Shown here: positions 18,906 to 29,668 of the stretch, one piece after another | Layout: each line of letters starts with the position of its first letter | Position numbering within the stretch: the first letter of the stretch is position 1 | Assembly: GCA_029931535.1 (NCBI GenBank) | Contig: JAQPZY010001621.1 | Coordinates: 5,740,001-5,804,000 of the forward strand | Length of the DNA stretch: 64,000 nucleotides | Direction of reading: 5' to 3' | From: Margaritifera margaritifera | Lineage: Eukaryota; Mollusca; Bivalvia; Unionida; Margaritiferidae | Program-made: the position numbers and the translations under genes | The notes under the pieces: model-generated | Told to the model about the DNA's origin: nothing | What the model saw: the letters and a program-made list of their open reading frames with translations, nothing else | Databases searched by the model: none

Positions 18906-18926
18906 GGGTTAGGGTTAGGGTTAGGG
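18906..18926 (+). repeat. Short TTAGGG block, T4 to E3
   Basis: Same size and flanks as the block between T3 and T4. Confidence 0.92.
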
Positions 18927-18989
18927 TTTAAATGTAGGATGGGAGTTTGTAAACTCCCACGTGCACTGGCCTAGGGAGAATTACTCGCG

Positions 18990-21257
18990 CTACCTCCTTA
19001 TTTTGTTTCTAATTAGAAGGTCGCATAGGTTTTTGTTCTTCCAATATGCCGTTACGAGTTTTTGACGATAAATCTGAGGGAAGTCTTTCTGAATTTTAAT
19101 GTATCCTTCTCTAATCAATTTGGCTGCAAGAGTAGCTTTAGTGTTGTATGTAATAACGAACGGTATAATGTCTACCGTTTCTTCGTGCAAATTAAGACCG
19201 AGCGGGCTAATCGTTCCTAGTTTTTTGATCCAATAATCCTCTCTTTTGGTGAGATTTTCCTTATTTACCACCATTTCAATGGGAATGATTGAACAGTCGT
19301 CCAAAGAGTGTCCATCGCTATTAAAATGATTGGAAATGGATTTATTTTCCTTATGAACTATGTCAAAACGGTGTCTCGTAAAACGATCTCTAAGTGTCAG
19401 AGTGGTTTGTCCTACATATTGTTTACCGCATGCATCGCATGTAATCAGGTAAATGATGTTCCTGGAGTCACACGATAAGTTTTGCTTGATTAAAAAAGTT
19501 TGATTATTCGTATGACTGGTGAAACTGTTTGTTTCCCTAAAAAATGGGCATGTCGCGCATCGTCTACCTTGACATGACATAGCTTTCCCTAAAGTATGAA
19601 TGTCACCCCTAAGTTCATTTAAAGTAGTATTTTTGATTAGCCTGAGAAATCGTTTGGAGTAACCCCTATCCCTCAAAGTTCTGAATAGTGTGTTACTGGC
19701 CCTCTGAAAGTCCTCAATTCTTGTGCATAGCCTGTGGAATCTAATTATTTGCGATTTTAGAATTCCCGTAAATGTATGTCTAGGATGGAATGAAGATTTA
19801 TGGAGTAACTGGTGTGTGTCGGTAGGTTTAAAATAAACTTTCGAAGCAAGTTTTCCCGTCTTTTCAAAATCTGGCCCTTTAAAAATGGTCGTATCTAAAA
19901 AATCCACCGAACTCTCCTTCACATTTGCCTTCAATTTGACCGACGGGTGGAAACTGTTTAAAATCGAGAAAAATGCATCAAATTTCTTTCGTGAAAAAGT
20001 CCAAATTAAAAAGATGTCATCCAAAAATCTCAGGTAAACTAGGGGTAGATAATCACACCTTTTGAAAACTTCTTTCTCCCATTCGGCCATAAAGATATTG
20101 GCGTAACTAGGGGCAAATTTTTTGCCCATGGCGGTCCCTGAGATTTGTAGGTACCATTTTCCATTAAATTCAAAGTCATTATTAACCAGACCAAGTTTCA
20201 ATAGTTCTAAAATTTCTAGGTCTGGTCTTTTCGGGTCGGGGTTACTCAAGAAACAATTCCGTACTGTTTTTAAGCCGTCCTTGTTGTCGATATTAGTGTA
20301 CATGCTTTCTACGTCTAAAGTAACGAGAAGACTGTCTTTTGGAATTATGATGTGCCTAATTTTATCTAAAAAGTCGTTCGTATCTCGGAGATATGCTGTA
20401 TGTTTCGTCGCTAAAGGTGCTAAAAACGAATCCACGTATTCTGAAATTTGATAAGATTCGCTGCCCACATCCGACACGATAGGTCTACCCTGTGGAATTT
20501 TGAACGGAATAGACCAAGTTTCTGGTTCTTTATGAATTTTTGGCAAAGTGTACATGTGTCTCGGTCTGGGGTTATCGGGTGGGGTTAGGTAAGCTGCTTG
20601 TTTCTTATTGATGTATCTATTTTTCACCAATCTGTGTACAATCCGTGTAATCTTTTTTCCGGTTTCGGGATAAATCGGGTTATGTATTTGTCTGTAATGT
20701 TTCTCATTACTTAGTTGTTGATGTATTTCCTGTATATAGTCCTCTGTATCTAAAATGACTGTGGCCGAACCTTTATCGGCTTTCCTTATCACAATATTTT
20801 TATCTTCTTTTAGAGTTTTTTTTGAAGCAAATTCTTCTTGAGTTAGATTTGGTTTTTCTGTTTCATATTTCCATTGTGAAATTTGTTTAAAAACTCCATC
20901 CGTAATGTTTCTAATGGTTGTTGGAAAAGTGGAAGGTGGAGGGCACCATTCGCTTTTTGCCACAAACGGGACTCTCTCCGATTTGCTTTTCAAATGAAAG
21001 AGATTAGTTATCATTAGTTTTCTAGTAAATTCTTTCACCGGTTGAGTGATTGTCGCTACATCCACATATCTAGGAGTCGGAACGAATTTTAAGCCTTTAT
21101 TTAAAACTGAAAATTCTATTTCTGTGAGTCTCCTAGAGCTCAGGTTTACAACTGTTTTCCCTAGTTGTTTTGTTAACTCCTTACTACCGTTTTCTGAACC
21201 TGCTGAAAACCCTGCTTGATAGCGTGCATCTGTGCGTACCAACCGTCCAGAATGCAC
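18990..21257 (-). CDS. PLE ORF2 RT-GIY-YIG, intact chimera (E3)
   Basis: 755 codons from GTG with every RT and GIY-YIG catalytic residue. Markers: L86, K146, R205, T331 (shared with E2), D530 (shared with T4) and W739 (shared with E4). The chimera replaces the part of E2 that holds both frameshifts, so an intact frame results. It overlaps ORF1 by 85 bp. Confidence 0.9.
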   Translation of the reverse strand: MHSGRLVRTDARYQAGFSAGSENGSKELTKQLGKTVVNLSSRRLTEIEFSVLNKGLKFVPTPRYVDVATITQPVKEFTRKLMITNLFHLKSKSERVPFVAKSEWCPPPSTFPTTIRNITDGVFKQISQWKYETEKPNLTQEEFASKKTLKEDKNIVIRKADKGSATVILDTEDYIQEIHQQLSNEKHYRQIHNPIYPETGKKITRIVHRLVKNRYINKKQAAYLTPPDNPRPRHMYTLPKIHKEPETWSIPFKIPQGRPIVSDVGSESYQISEYVDSFLAPLATKHTAYLRDTNDFLDKIRHIIIPKDSLLVTLDVESMYTNIDNKDGLKTVRNCFLSNPDPKRPDLEILELLKLGLVNNDFEFNGKWYLQISGTAMGKKFAPSYANIFMAEWEKEVFKRCDYLPLVYLRFLDDIFLIWTFSRKKFDAFFSILNSFHPSVKLKANVKESSVDFLDTTIFKGPDFEKTGKLASKVYFKPTDTHQLLHKSSFHPRHTFTGILKSQIIRFHRLCTRIEDFQRASNTLFRTLRDRGYSKRFLRLIKNTTLNELRGDIHTLGKAMSCQGRRCATCPFFRETNSFTSHTNNQTFLIKQNLSCDSRNIIYLITCDACGKQYVGQTTLTLRDRFTRHRFDIVHKENKSISNHFNSDGHSLDDCSIIPIEMVVNKENLTKREDYWIKKLGTISPLGLNLHEETVDIIPFVITYNTKATLAAKLIREGYIKIQKDFPQIYRQKLVTAYWKNKNLCDLLIRNKIRR

Positions 21258-22810
21258 TGTGCCGACTCTGGGCTCCAGTGAATTCCGTCCAGCTGGAACG
21301 ACATCTCGTCCCTTTTCCCGGTGTACAAAGCTTTCACCCCCTCAATTTGAATTTTGGATATACTCTCGTTTAATTTGGATAGATTGAACGCTTCTGCTGG
21401 TTTCTTTGATTGTAGAGTTTGCGAAATTGGAATTCTTGCTACGAAAATCTCGGAGTTAGGGAATCTCCCCCGAGTAGTTCTCAGCAGTTCTTTCATTGAT
21501 TGACCTACCATATTTGTGTTTGCATTTTCCCTCTCATTAGTTCCCACGTGAATAATGATTCTTTTAGGTTTTTCTTGATATCGATAATTTCTTACTAAAT
21601 CAAGTACATGTTTTATTTTTGCACCAGGGTACGCCTCTACCTGTACATTTTTGTCCTTCAAATTCGTAAAGCGAGCAAGATTTGAGTCCCCGATTATCAG
21701 ATCTGCGTTGGTAATTCTAGGTATGTCCCAGTCCGATTTAGGGTTAGTGTGCCTCGTAACTCTGCCTGCTTTAGATGGTGAGATAACTATAGATGCATAT
21801 GTCAACTTCGGGATCGTCGGAGATGTATTTCGTGACCCTTCCGGAGACAAAGACCGGCGCCCTGGTGAGCTACTCCGTCTTGGTGACGGTGACCTTGACC
21901 TTACCACTTTGTCCAATATATTTAAGGCGGGGACAGACAGACATCTGGACAGACGAGTTATAGAATTTAATGCAGCAGTTACGCCGTTTTCTAGGGGGCT
22001 AGATGGATTATTGAACATTTTCTTCTCTAACGATCGTCTTACCTTTTTCTGGTCAGAACCCTGTTTTTTGTGCCTTTTGGGGGTGTTAATGGGATTAGAA
22101 TCGTAAGAATCTGAGATACGTCTTTTGGATGGGGTCCGGATTGGTTGCGAGTCCAAAATTTGTAATGGCTGAAACCGATTACTCAGCGTAATTGAGGGTT
22201 CCAGGGGCTGCTTTTTAGGGGTAGTTTTACGTGGGATTTTATAGGGCGACTTATAGGTTTCTTGGGTGTTAGCGGGAGGACGAAGATTGGTTTTTGATTG
22301 ATTTATTTTCCGATTGTTCGGCGTTATCGGCAAAAGTGACCGTATAATCTCTTTATATTCCTGGATCGTTTCAAAACGTAATCTCCTCTTTAAATTATTT
22401 TTCCCCCAGTCAAGCGCCTGGTTGGAAAGGGCTCTAATAGTAAACTCGGAAAAGTCTAAACCGACAATCATTCCCAAAAGTTCCGAAATCCTGTCTTTGT
22501 AGTGTTTGCATAGAGTCTGAGCGACCTTAGTAGCCCACATTCTGTTTAAACCCAGTAATTCGTTCTTCAGTGTCGAATTCGACTGAGCTGGTTTAAGAAA
22601 ATTGTCCAAGAGCTTTACCTGTTGGTCAAAACCGTTCGTACGATAATTGCCTAGCGTTTGTGGTGTGAGGATTTTTAAGTGGTGCAAAGCCTGCAAAATT
22701 TGATAAAACAGTTTAATGAAGTGGCTATTTGGATTTTGTCTTTCTTGCCTGTTAGTAAAGAAACTCTGGCGCCCACCTCTATTCATTTTCAAAGCGTGAT
22801 TGGGATGCAT
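21173..22810 (-). CDS. PLE ORF1, SGNH hydrolase protein (E3)
   Basis: Same protein as in E2 (I192, E274, S314). SGNH blocks and the slippery heptamer in the overlap are intact, so this unit could make the full ORF1-ORF2 fusion. Confidence 0.85.
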   Translation of the reverse strand: MHPNHALKMNRGGRQSFFTNRQERQNPNSHFIKLFYQILQALHHLKILTPQTLGNYRTNGFDQQVKLLDNFLKPAQSNSTLKNELLGLNRMWATKVAQTLCKHYKDRISELLGMIVGLDFSEFTIRALSNQALDWGKNNLKRRLRFETIQEYKEIIRSLLPITPNNRKINQSKTNLRPPANTQETYKSPYKIPRKTTPKKQPLEPSITLSNRFQPLQILDSQPIRTPSKRRISDSYDSNPINTPKRHKKQGSDQKKVRRSLEKKMFNNPSSPLENGVTAALNSITRLSRCLSVPALNILDKVVRSRSPSPRRSSSPGRRSLSPEGSRNTSPTIPKLTYASIVISPSKAGRVTRHTNPKSDWDIPRITNADLIIGDSNLARFTNLKDKNVQVEAYPGAKIKHVLDLVRNYRYQEKPKRIIIHVGTNERENANTNMVGQSMKELLRTTRGRFPNSEIFVARIPISQTLQSKKPAEAFNLSKLNESISKIQIEGVKALYTGKRDEMSFQLDGIHWSPESAQCILDGWYAQMHAIKQGFQQVQKTVVRS

Positions 22811-23527
22811 GAATGAATGAATAAATGAATGAATGAATGAATGAAAAAAATAGTCAGTGAATGCCACCACCAATAAAATAAAATTTGAAGTGAAATTATA
22901 GAAACCAACAAATGAATGAACGAATGAAAATATAACACAATGTTCAATAAATATAGACAAAATGTCCTCCGGATACAAGGACTCTGTGATTGAATCTATC
23001 TCTATTAATTATGGTGAGAAAAGCCGGGATAAATAAATGTACTTATCTTTTTTCGGCAGTTAACCAGGCGATGGATCCTTTTTCCTGGCTCTCCTCCTCT
23101 GAATTAATCCAATACGAATCACTTTTCCAAAAACACAAAAGAATGTTTGTCAAACGGCCCTTGTTACGCCTATGAGGGCGAAACTAAATTCGTCTTAAAC
23201 CTTTTAGGCGATTTGTCAACTTGGCGCCAGTATGCAACATATACACTGAATGATTGGTCCAAAATTCCTACACTGATAGAGCGATGATGAATTGCCGCCG
23301 GCCTGTATGTATCTCCGATAAATCTGAAAAGTAATCAGTGTTTAAAGACTGTCTCCCAAAAAAATTGAAGAAGAAAGTCGGTCAACAAAAATATTTTTTT
23401 GGTTTTTATAGTTTTTTTGGTTTTTTTCCTTTTTTGTGATCAATTATATACAATAATGTCAATAAAACAACGAAATGTGAAATAAAAACTTGTCAACTAC
23501 TAAGCATATCCAGCTACTATCCGTATC

Positions 23528-23566
23528 GTCACTAGGCCTTTCGGCGTATTGCCTTCGTCAGGTGAC
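23528..23566 (-). ncRNA. Hammerhead ribozyme (E3)
   Basis: Core and stems identical to those of E1. Confidence 0.75.
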
Positions 23567-24433
23567 TAGAACAAGTCTGAGGGGCTGTGTGTGATGTTCG
23601 GGTATTTATGCTCTGACCTTATCCCCCCTCCCTCCCCTACTCCTAGGTCGGCTGCCTTCATTTTTCAATGTGTTTTGAGAGCACGCTTTTTAACGCGTGC
23701 CGCTAGAGTCAATTCCAATCAAATCAATTAGTGCGCACCTGTCGGTTCGGTCGTAAACAAAAGAATAAGTGCACACCTGGCAGCAGCATAAGCGATACCA
23801 TAGTGGTCACTTGAAAAAGAACCATGTGTGCACCCCATTATTCCCCACTGAAGCCAAAAAATTGTCGGTCTGAGTACTTATGAATCACATCATACCAACT
23901 GTTTTCAAATTTTCATTGTTTGCGCTTAAATGTTACAGTTTTAAGCGAGTAGGAAAATTGCTTACAATTTTTCGTTAGTCTAAACTCACTGAAAAGTAAA
24001 AAACTCATGAAAAAATTAAAGACAGCTAATTTGTCCCGCTTTTTGTATTTATATTAGCCAGGGAATATAGTGAGGTTACCTACACTAGTTATACTGTTCA
24101 AAATTCGTGCCATATTAATAATAAGCATAATAATAATACTCAGTAATAATAATAATAATAAAAATAACAATCATAATCATAATAATAATCCTATTATTAG
24201 TCGTATCAGCATTCCTTATCATAAAAAAGGAGTATGTAATTATAAACCCTATCTGTTTTACATCACACAGCCCCTGGATAGTAGCATATATTAATCTATT
24301 CCTTAACATAACGGATCATGTGTTTTACTAGGGAGTGCTGTTTACTACCTTTCACTGAGCCCTAGGAGACTGTTCCGATGAAATACCAAACTGACACTTA
24401 GTATATGTGTTTCACAGGGGTTATGATTCGACT

Positions 24434-24451
24434 TTAGGGTTAGGGTTAGGG
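24434..24451 (+). repeat. (TTAGGG)3 linker, E3 to T5
   Basis: Standard X-(TTAGGG)3-Y junction. Confidence 0.95.
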
Positions 24452-24895
24452 TTATAATTAGCTAATAAAATGGAAAATATAGCATTGTAAGGAGGTGGCG
24501 AAACCCTGGCACTCGCAGAGTTAGGTTTTAAATGTAGGATGGGAGTTTGTAAACTCCCACGTGCACTGGCCTAGGGAGAATTACTCGCGCTACCTCCTTA
24601 TTTTGTTTCTAATTAGAAGGTCGCATAGGTTTTTGTTCTTCCGATATGCCGTTACGAGTTTTTGACGATAAATCTGAGGGAAGTCTTTCTGAATTTTAAT
24701 GTATCCTTCTCTAATCAATTTGGCTGCAAGAGTAGCTTTAGTGTTGTATGTAATAACGAACGGTATAATGTCTACCGTTTCTTCGTGCAAATTAAGACCG
24801 AGCGGGCTAATCGTTCCTAGTTTTTTGATCCAATAATCCTCTCTTTTGGTGAGATTTTCCTTATTTACCACCATTTCAATGGGAATGATTGAACA
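24452..24895 (-). pseudogene. Severely truncated PLE T5
   Basis: Copy of T2 at +8411 bp, with the same break at GATTGAACA. The last ORF2 codons stop at 24590. Confidence 0.9.
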
Positions 24896-24910
24896 GGGTT
24901 AGGGTTAGGG

Positions 24911-24951
<41 letters not shown>

Positions 24952-24962
24952 GGTTAGGGTTA
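24896..24962 (+). repeat. Telomere array between T5 and T6
   Basis: Duplicate of 16485-16551, including the single 7-bp variant repeat. Confidence 0.95.
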
Positions 24963-26130
24963 GGTTTTAAATGTAGGATGGGAGTTTGTAAACTCCCACG
25001 TGCACTGGCCTAGGGAGAATTACTCGCGCTACCTCCTTATTTTGTTTCTAATTAGAAGGTCGCATAGGTTTTTGTTCTTCCGATATGCCGTTACGATTTT
25101 TTGACGATAAATCTGAGGGAAGTCTTTCTGAATTTTAATGTATCCTTCTCTAATCAATTTGGCTGTAAGAGTAGCTTTAGTGTTGTATGTAATAACGAAC
25201 GGTATAATGTCTACCGTTTCTTCGTGCAAATTAAGACCGAGCGGGCTAATCGTTCCTAGTTTTTTGATCCAATAATCCTCTCTTTTGGTGCGATTTTCCT
25301 TATTTACCACCATTTCAATGGGAATGATTGAACAGTCGTCCAAAGAGTGTCCATCGCCATTAAAATGATTGGAAATGGATTTATTTTCCTTATGAACTAT
25401 GTCAAAACGGTGTCTCGTAAAACGATCTCTAAGTGTCAGAGTGGTTTGTCCTACATATTGTTTACCGCATGCATCGCATGTAATCAGGTAAATGATGTTC
25501 CTGGAGTCACACGATAAGTTTTGCTTGATTAAAAAAGTTTGATTATTCGTATGACTGGTGAAACTGTTTGTTTCCCTAAAAAATGGGCATGTCGCGCATC
25601 GTCTACCTTGACATGACATAGCTTTCCCTAAAGTATGAATGTCACCCCTAAGTTCATTTAAAGTAGTATTTTTGATTAGCCTGAGAAATCGTTTGGAGTA
25701 ACCCCTACCCCTCAAAGTTCTGAATAGTGTGTTACTGGCCCTCTGAAAGTCCTCAATTCTTGTGCATAGCCTGTGGAATCTAATTATTTGCGATTTTAGA
25801 ATTCCCGTAAATGTATGTCTAGGATGGAATGAAGATTTATGGAGTAACTGGTGTGTGTCGGTAGGTTTAAAATAAACTTTCGAAGCAAGTTTTCCCGTCT
25901 TTTCAAAATCTGGCCCTTTAAAAATGGTCGTATCTAAAAAATCCACCGAACTCTCCTTCACATTTGCCTTTAATTTGACCGACGGGTGGAAACTGTTTAA
26001 AATCGAGAAAAATGCATCAAATTTCTTTCGTGAAAAAGTCCAAATTAAAAAGATGTCATCCAAAAATCTCAGGTAAACTAGGGGTAGATAATCACACCTT
26101 TTGAAAACTTCTTTCTCCCATTCGGCCATA
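24963..26130 (-). mobile_element. 5'-truncated PLE T6 (copy of T3)
   Basis: It contains the 366-codon ATG-initiated frame 25029-26129 with the T3 private residues G647, R669, T711 and I734, which proves the block was copied together. Confidence 0.9.
25029..26129 (-). CDS. Truncated ORF2 frame with GIY-YIG (T6)
   Basis: Identical protein to T3. Catalytic GIY-YIG residues are present and RT motifs A and B are missing. Confidence 0.5.
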   Translation of the reverse strand: MAEWEKEVFKRCDYLPLVYLRFLDDIFLIWTFSRKKFDAFFSILNSFHPSVKLKANVKESSVDFLDTTIFKGPDFEKTGKLASKVYFKPTDTHQLLHKSSFHPRHTFTGILKSQIIRFHRLCTRIEDFQRASNTLFRTLRGRGYSKRFLRLIKNTTLNELRGDIHTLGKAMSCQGRRCATCPFFRETNSFTSHTNNQTFLIKQNLSCDSRNIIYLITCDACGKQYVGQTTLTLRDRFTRHRFDIVHKENKSISNHFNGDGHSLDDCSIIPIEMVVNKENRTKREDYWIKKLGTISPLGLNLHEETVDIIPFVITYNTKATLTAKLIREGYIKIQKDFPQIYRQKIVTAYRKNKNLCDLLIRNKIRR

Positions 26131-26151
26131 GGGTTAGGGTTAGGGTTAGGG
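26131..26151 (+). repeat. Short TTAGGG block, T6 to T7
   Basis: Copy of 17720-17740. Confidence 0.92.
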
Positions 26152-27316
26152 TTTAAATGTAGGATGGGAGTTTGTAAACTCCCACGTGCACTGGCCTAGG
26201 GAGAATTACTCGCGCTACCTCCTTATTTTGTTTCTAATTAGAAGGTCGCATAGGTTTTTGTTCTTCCGATATGCAGTTACGAGTTTTTGACGATAAATCT
26301 GAGGGAAGTCTTTCTGAATTTTAATGTATCCTTCTCTAATCAATTTGGCTGCAAGAGTAGCTTTAGTGTTGTATGTAATAACGAACGGTATAATGTCTAC
26401 CGTTTCTTCGTGCAAATTAAGACCGAGCGGGCTAATCGTTCCTAGTTTTTTGATCCAATAATCCTCTCTTTTGGTGAGATTTTCCTTATTTACCACCATT
26501 TCAATGGGAATGATTGAACAGTCGTCCAAAGAGTGTCCATCGCTATTAAAATGATTGGAAATGGATTTATTTTCCTTATGAACTATGTCAAAACGGTGTC
26601 TCGTAAAACGATCTCTAAGTGTCAGAGTGGTTTGTCCTACATATTGTTTACCGCATGCATCGCATGTAATCAGGTAAATGATGTTCCTGGAGTCACACGA
26701 TAAGTTTTGCTTGATTAAAAAAGTTTGATTATTCGTATGACTGGTGAAACTGTTTGTTTCCCTAAAAAATGGGCATGTCGCGCATCGTCTACCTTGACAT
26801 GACATAGCTTTCCCTAAAGTATGAATGTCACCCCTAAGTTCATTTAAAGTAGTATTTTTGATTAGCCTGAGAAATCGTTTGGAGTAACCCCTATCCCTCA
26901 AAGTTCTGAATAGTGTGTTACTGGCCCTCTGAAAGTCCTCAATTCTTGTGCATAGCCTGTGGAATCTAATTATTTGCGATTTTAGAATTCCCGTAAATGT
27001 ATGTCTAGGATGGAATGAAGATTTATGGAGTAACTGGTGTGTGTCGGTAGGTTTAAAATAAACTTTCGAAGCAAGTTTTCCCGTCTTTTCAAAATCTGGC
27101 CCTTTAAAAATGGTCGTATCTAAAAAATCCACCGAACTCTCCTTCACATTTGCCTTCAATTTGACCGACGGGTGGAAACTGTTTAAAATCGAGAAAAATG
27201 CATCAAATTTCTTTCGTGAAAAAGTCCAAATTAAAAAGATGTCATCCAAAAATCTCAGGTAAACTAGGGGTAGATAATCACACCTTTTGAAAACTTCTTT
27301 CTCCCATTCGGCCATA
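26152..27316 (-). mobile_element. 5'-truncated PLE T7 (copy of T4)
   Basis: Contains the 366-codon frame 26215-27315. It shares with T4 the TGCAGTTACG variant near the 3' end (26273 here, 17862 in T4). Confidence 0.9.
26215..27315 (-). CDS. Truncated ORF2 frame with GIY-YIG (T7)
   Basis: Identical protein to T4. The frame starts at the ATG left by truncation. Confidence 0.5.
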   Translation of the reverse strand: MAEWEKEVFKRCDYLPLVYLRFLDDIFLIWTFSRKKFDAFFSILNSFHPSVKLKANVKESSVDFLDTTIFKGPDFEKTGKLASKVYFKPTDTHQLLHKSSFHPRHTFTGILKSQIIRFHRLCTRIEDFQRASNTLFRTLRDRGYSKRFLRLIKNTTLNELRGDIHTLGKAMSCQGRRCATCPFFRETNSFTSHTNNQTFLIKQNLSCDSRNIIYLITCDACGKQYVGQTTLTLRDRFTRHRFDIVHKENKSISNHFNSDGHSLDDCSIIPIEMVVNKENLTKREDYWIKKLGTISPLGLNLHEETVDIIPFVITYNTKATLAAKLIREGYIKIQKDFPQIYRQKLVTAYRKNKNLCDLLIRNKIRR

Positions 27317-27337
27317 GGGTTAGGGTTAGGGTTAGGG
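27317..27337 (+). repeat. Short TTAGGG block, T7 to E4
   Basis: Copy of 18906-18926. Confidence 0.92.
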
Positions 27338-27400
27338 TTTAAATGTAGGATGGGAGTTTGTAAACTCCCACGTGCACTGGCCTAGGGAGAATTACTCGCG

Positions 27401-29668
27401 CTACCTCCTTATTTTGTTTCTAATTAGAAGGTCGCATAGGTTTTTGTTCTTCCAATATGCCGTTACGAGTTTTTGACGATAAATCTGAGGGAAGTCTTTC
27501 TGAATTTTAATGTATCCTTCTCTAATCAATTTGGCTGCAAGAGTAGCTTTAGTGTTGTATGTAATAACGAACGGTATAATGTCTACCGTTTCTTCGTGCA
27601 AATTAAGACCGAGCGGGCTAATCGTTCCTAGTTTTTTGATCCAATAATCCTCTCTTTTGGTGAGATTTTCCTTATTTACCACCATTTCAATGGGAATGAT
27701 TGAACAGTCGTCCAAAGAGTGTCCATCGCTATTAAAATGATTGGAAATGGATTTATTTTCCTTATGAACTATGTCAAAACGGTGTCTCGTAAAACGATCT
27801 CTAAGTGTCAGAGTGGTTTGTCCTACATATTGTTTACCGCATGCATCGCATGTAATCAGGTAAATGATGTTCCTGGAGTCACACGATAAGTTTTGCTTGA
27901 TTAAAAAAGTTTGATTATTCGTATGACTGGTGAAACTGTTTGTTTCCCTAAAAAATGGGCATGTCGCGCATCGTCTACCTTGACATGACATAGCTTTCCC
28001 TAAAGTATGAATGTCACCCCTAAGTTCATTTAAAGTAGTATTTTTGATTAGTCTGAGAAATCGTTTGGAGTAACCCCTACCCCTCAAAGTTCTGAATAGT
28101 GTGTTACTGGCCCTCTGAAAGTCCTCAATTCTTGTGCATAGCCTGTGGAATCTAATTATTTGAGATTTTAGAATTCCCGTAAATGTATGTCTAGGATGGA
28201 ATGAAGATTTATGGAGTAACTGGTGTGTGTCGGTGGGTTTAAAATAAACTTTCGAAGCAAGTTTTCCCGTCTTTTCAAAATCTGGCCCTTTAAAAATGGT
28301 CGTATCTAAAAAATCCACCGAACTCTCCTTCACATTTGCCTTCAATTTGACCGACGGGTGGAAACTGTTTAAAATCGAGAAAAATGCATCAAATTTCTTT
28401 CGTGAAAAAGTCCAAATTAAAAAGATGTCATCCAAAAATCTCAGGTAAACTAGGGGTAGATAATCACACCTTTTGAAAACTTCTTTCTCCCATTCGGCCA
28501 TAAAGATATTGGCGTAACTAGGGGCAAATTTTTTGCCCATGGCGGTCCCTGAGATTTGTAGGTACCATTTTCCATTAAATTCAAAGTCATTATTAACCAG
28601 ACCAAGTTTCAATAGTTCTAAAATTTCTAGGTCTGGTCTTTTCGGGTCGGGGTTACTCAAGAAACAATTCCGTACTGCTTTTAAGCCGTCCTTGTTGTCG
28701 ATATTAGTGTACATGCTTTCTACGTCTAAAGTAACGAGAAGACTGTCTTTTGGAATTATGATGTGCCTAATTTTATCTAAAAAGTCGTTCGTATCTCGGA
28801 GATATGCTGTATGTTTCGTCGCTAAAGGTGCTAAAAACGAATCCACGTATTCTGAAATTTGATAAGATTCGCTGCCCACATCCGACACGATAGGTCTACC
28901 CTGTGGAATTTTGAACGGAATAGACCAAGTTTCTGGTTCTTTATGAATTTTTGGCAAAGTGTACATGTGTCTCGGTCTGGGGTTATCGGGTGGGGTTAGG
29001 TAAGCTGCTTGTTTCTTATTGATGTATCTATTTTTCACCAATCTGTGTACAATCAGTGTAATCTTTTTTCCGGTTTCGGGATAAATCGGGTTATGTATTT
29101 GTCTGTAATGTTTCTCATTACTTAGTTGTTGATGTATTTCCTGTATATAGTCCTCTGTATCTAAAATGACTGTGGCCGAACCTTTATCGGCTTTCCTTAT
29201 CACAATATTTTTATCTTCTTTTAGAGTTTTTATTGAAGCAAATTCTTCTTGAGTTAGATTTGGTTTTTCTGTTTCATATTTCCATTGTGAAATTTGTTTA
29301 AAAACTCCATCCGTAATGTTTCTAATGGTTGTTGGAAAAGTGGAAGGTGGAGGGCACCATTCGCTTTTTGCCACAAACGGGACTCTCTCCGATTTGCTTT
29401 TCAAATGAAAGAAATTAGTTATCATTAGTTTTCTAGTAAATTCTTTCACCGGTTGAGTGATTGTCGCTACATCCACATATCTCGGAGTCGGAACGAATTT
29501 TAAGCCTTTATTTAAAACTGAAAATTCTATTTCTGTGAGTCTCCTAGAGCTCAGGTTTACAACTGTTTTCCCTAGTTGTTTTGTTAACTCCTTACTACCG
29601 TTTTCTGAACCTGCTGAAAACCCTGCTTGATAGCGTGCATCTGTGCGTACCAACCGTCCAGAATGCAC
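27401..29668 (-). CDS. PLE ORF2 RT-GIY-YIG (E4)
   Basis: 755 codons, all catalytic residues intact. It carries W739 from the E3-type left end, but F86, I146, L205 and A331 as in the right-hand array, so it is a second chimera. Confidence 0.92.
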   Translation of the reverse strand: MHSGRLVRTDARYQAGFSAGSENGSKELTKQLGKTVVNLSSRRLTEIEFSVLNKGLKFVPTPRYVDVATITQPVKEFTRKLMITNFFHLKSKSERVPFVAKSEWCPPPSTFPTTIRNITDGVFKQISQWKYETEKPNLTQEEFASIKTLKEDKNIVIRKADKGSATVILDTEDYIQEIHQQLSNEKHYRQIHNPIYPETGKKITLIVHRLVKNRYINKKQAAYLTPPDNPRPRHMYTLPKIHKEPETWSIPFKIPQGRPIVSDVGSESYQISEYVDSFLAPLATKHTAYLRDTNDFLDKIRHIIIPKDSLLVTLDVESMYTNIDNKDGLKAVRNCFLSNPDPKRPDLEILELLKLGLVNNDFEFNGKWYLQISGTAMGKKFAPSYANIFMAEWEKEVFKRCDYLPLVYLRFLDDIFLIWTFSRKKFDAFFSILNSFHPSVKLKANVKESSVDFLDTTIFKGPDFEKTGKLASKVYFKPTDTHQLLHKSSFHPRHTFTGILKSQIIRFHRLCTRIEDFQRASNTLFRTLRGRGYSKRFLRLIKNTTLNELRGDIHTLGKAMSCQGRRCATCPFFRETNSFTSHTNNQTFLIKQNLSCDSRNIIYLITCDACGKQYVGQTTLTLRDRFTRHRFDIVHKENKSISNHFNSDGHSLDDCSIIPIEMVVNKENLTKREDYWIKKLGTISPLGLNLHEETVDIIPFVITYNTKATLAAKLIREGYIKIQKDFPQIYRQKLVTAYWKNKNLCDLLIRNKIRR

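Larger units (their letters stand above)
18927..24433 (-). mobile_element. Penelope-like retroelement E3, chimeric full length
   Basis: The left ~0.9 kb carries truncated-copy markers (GATTAGCCTGAG, CCCTATCC, TTTGCGATT, CGGTAGG). From about 19.83-20.09 kb rightwards it follows E2 (e.g. TACTGTTTTTAAG). The switch point lies inside ORF2 and is the junction of the 8.41-kb duplication. Confidence 0.9.
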
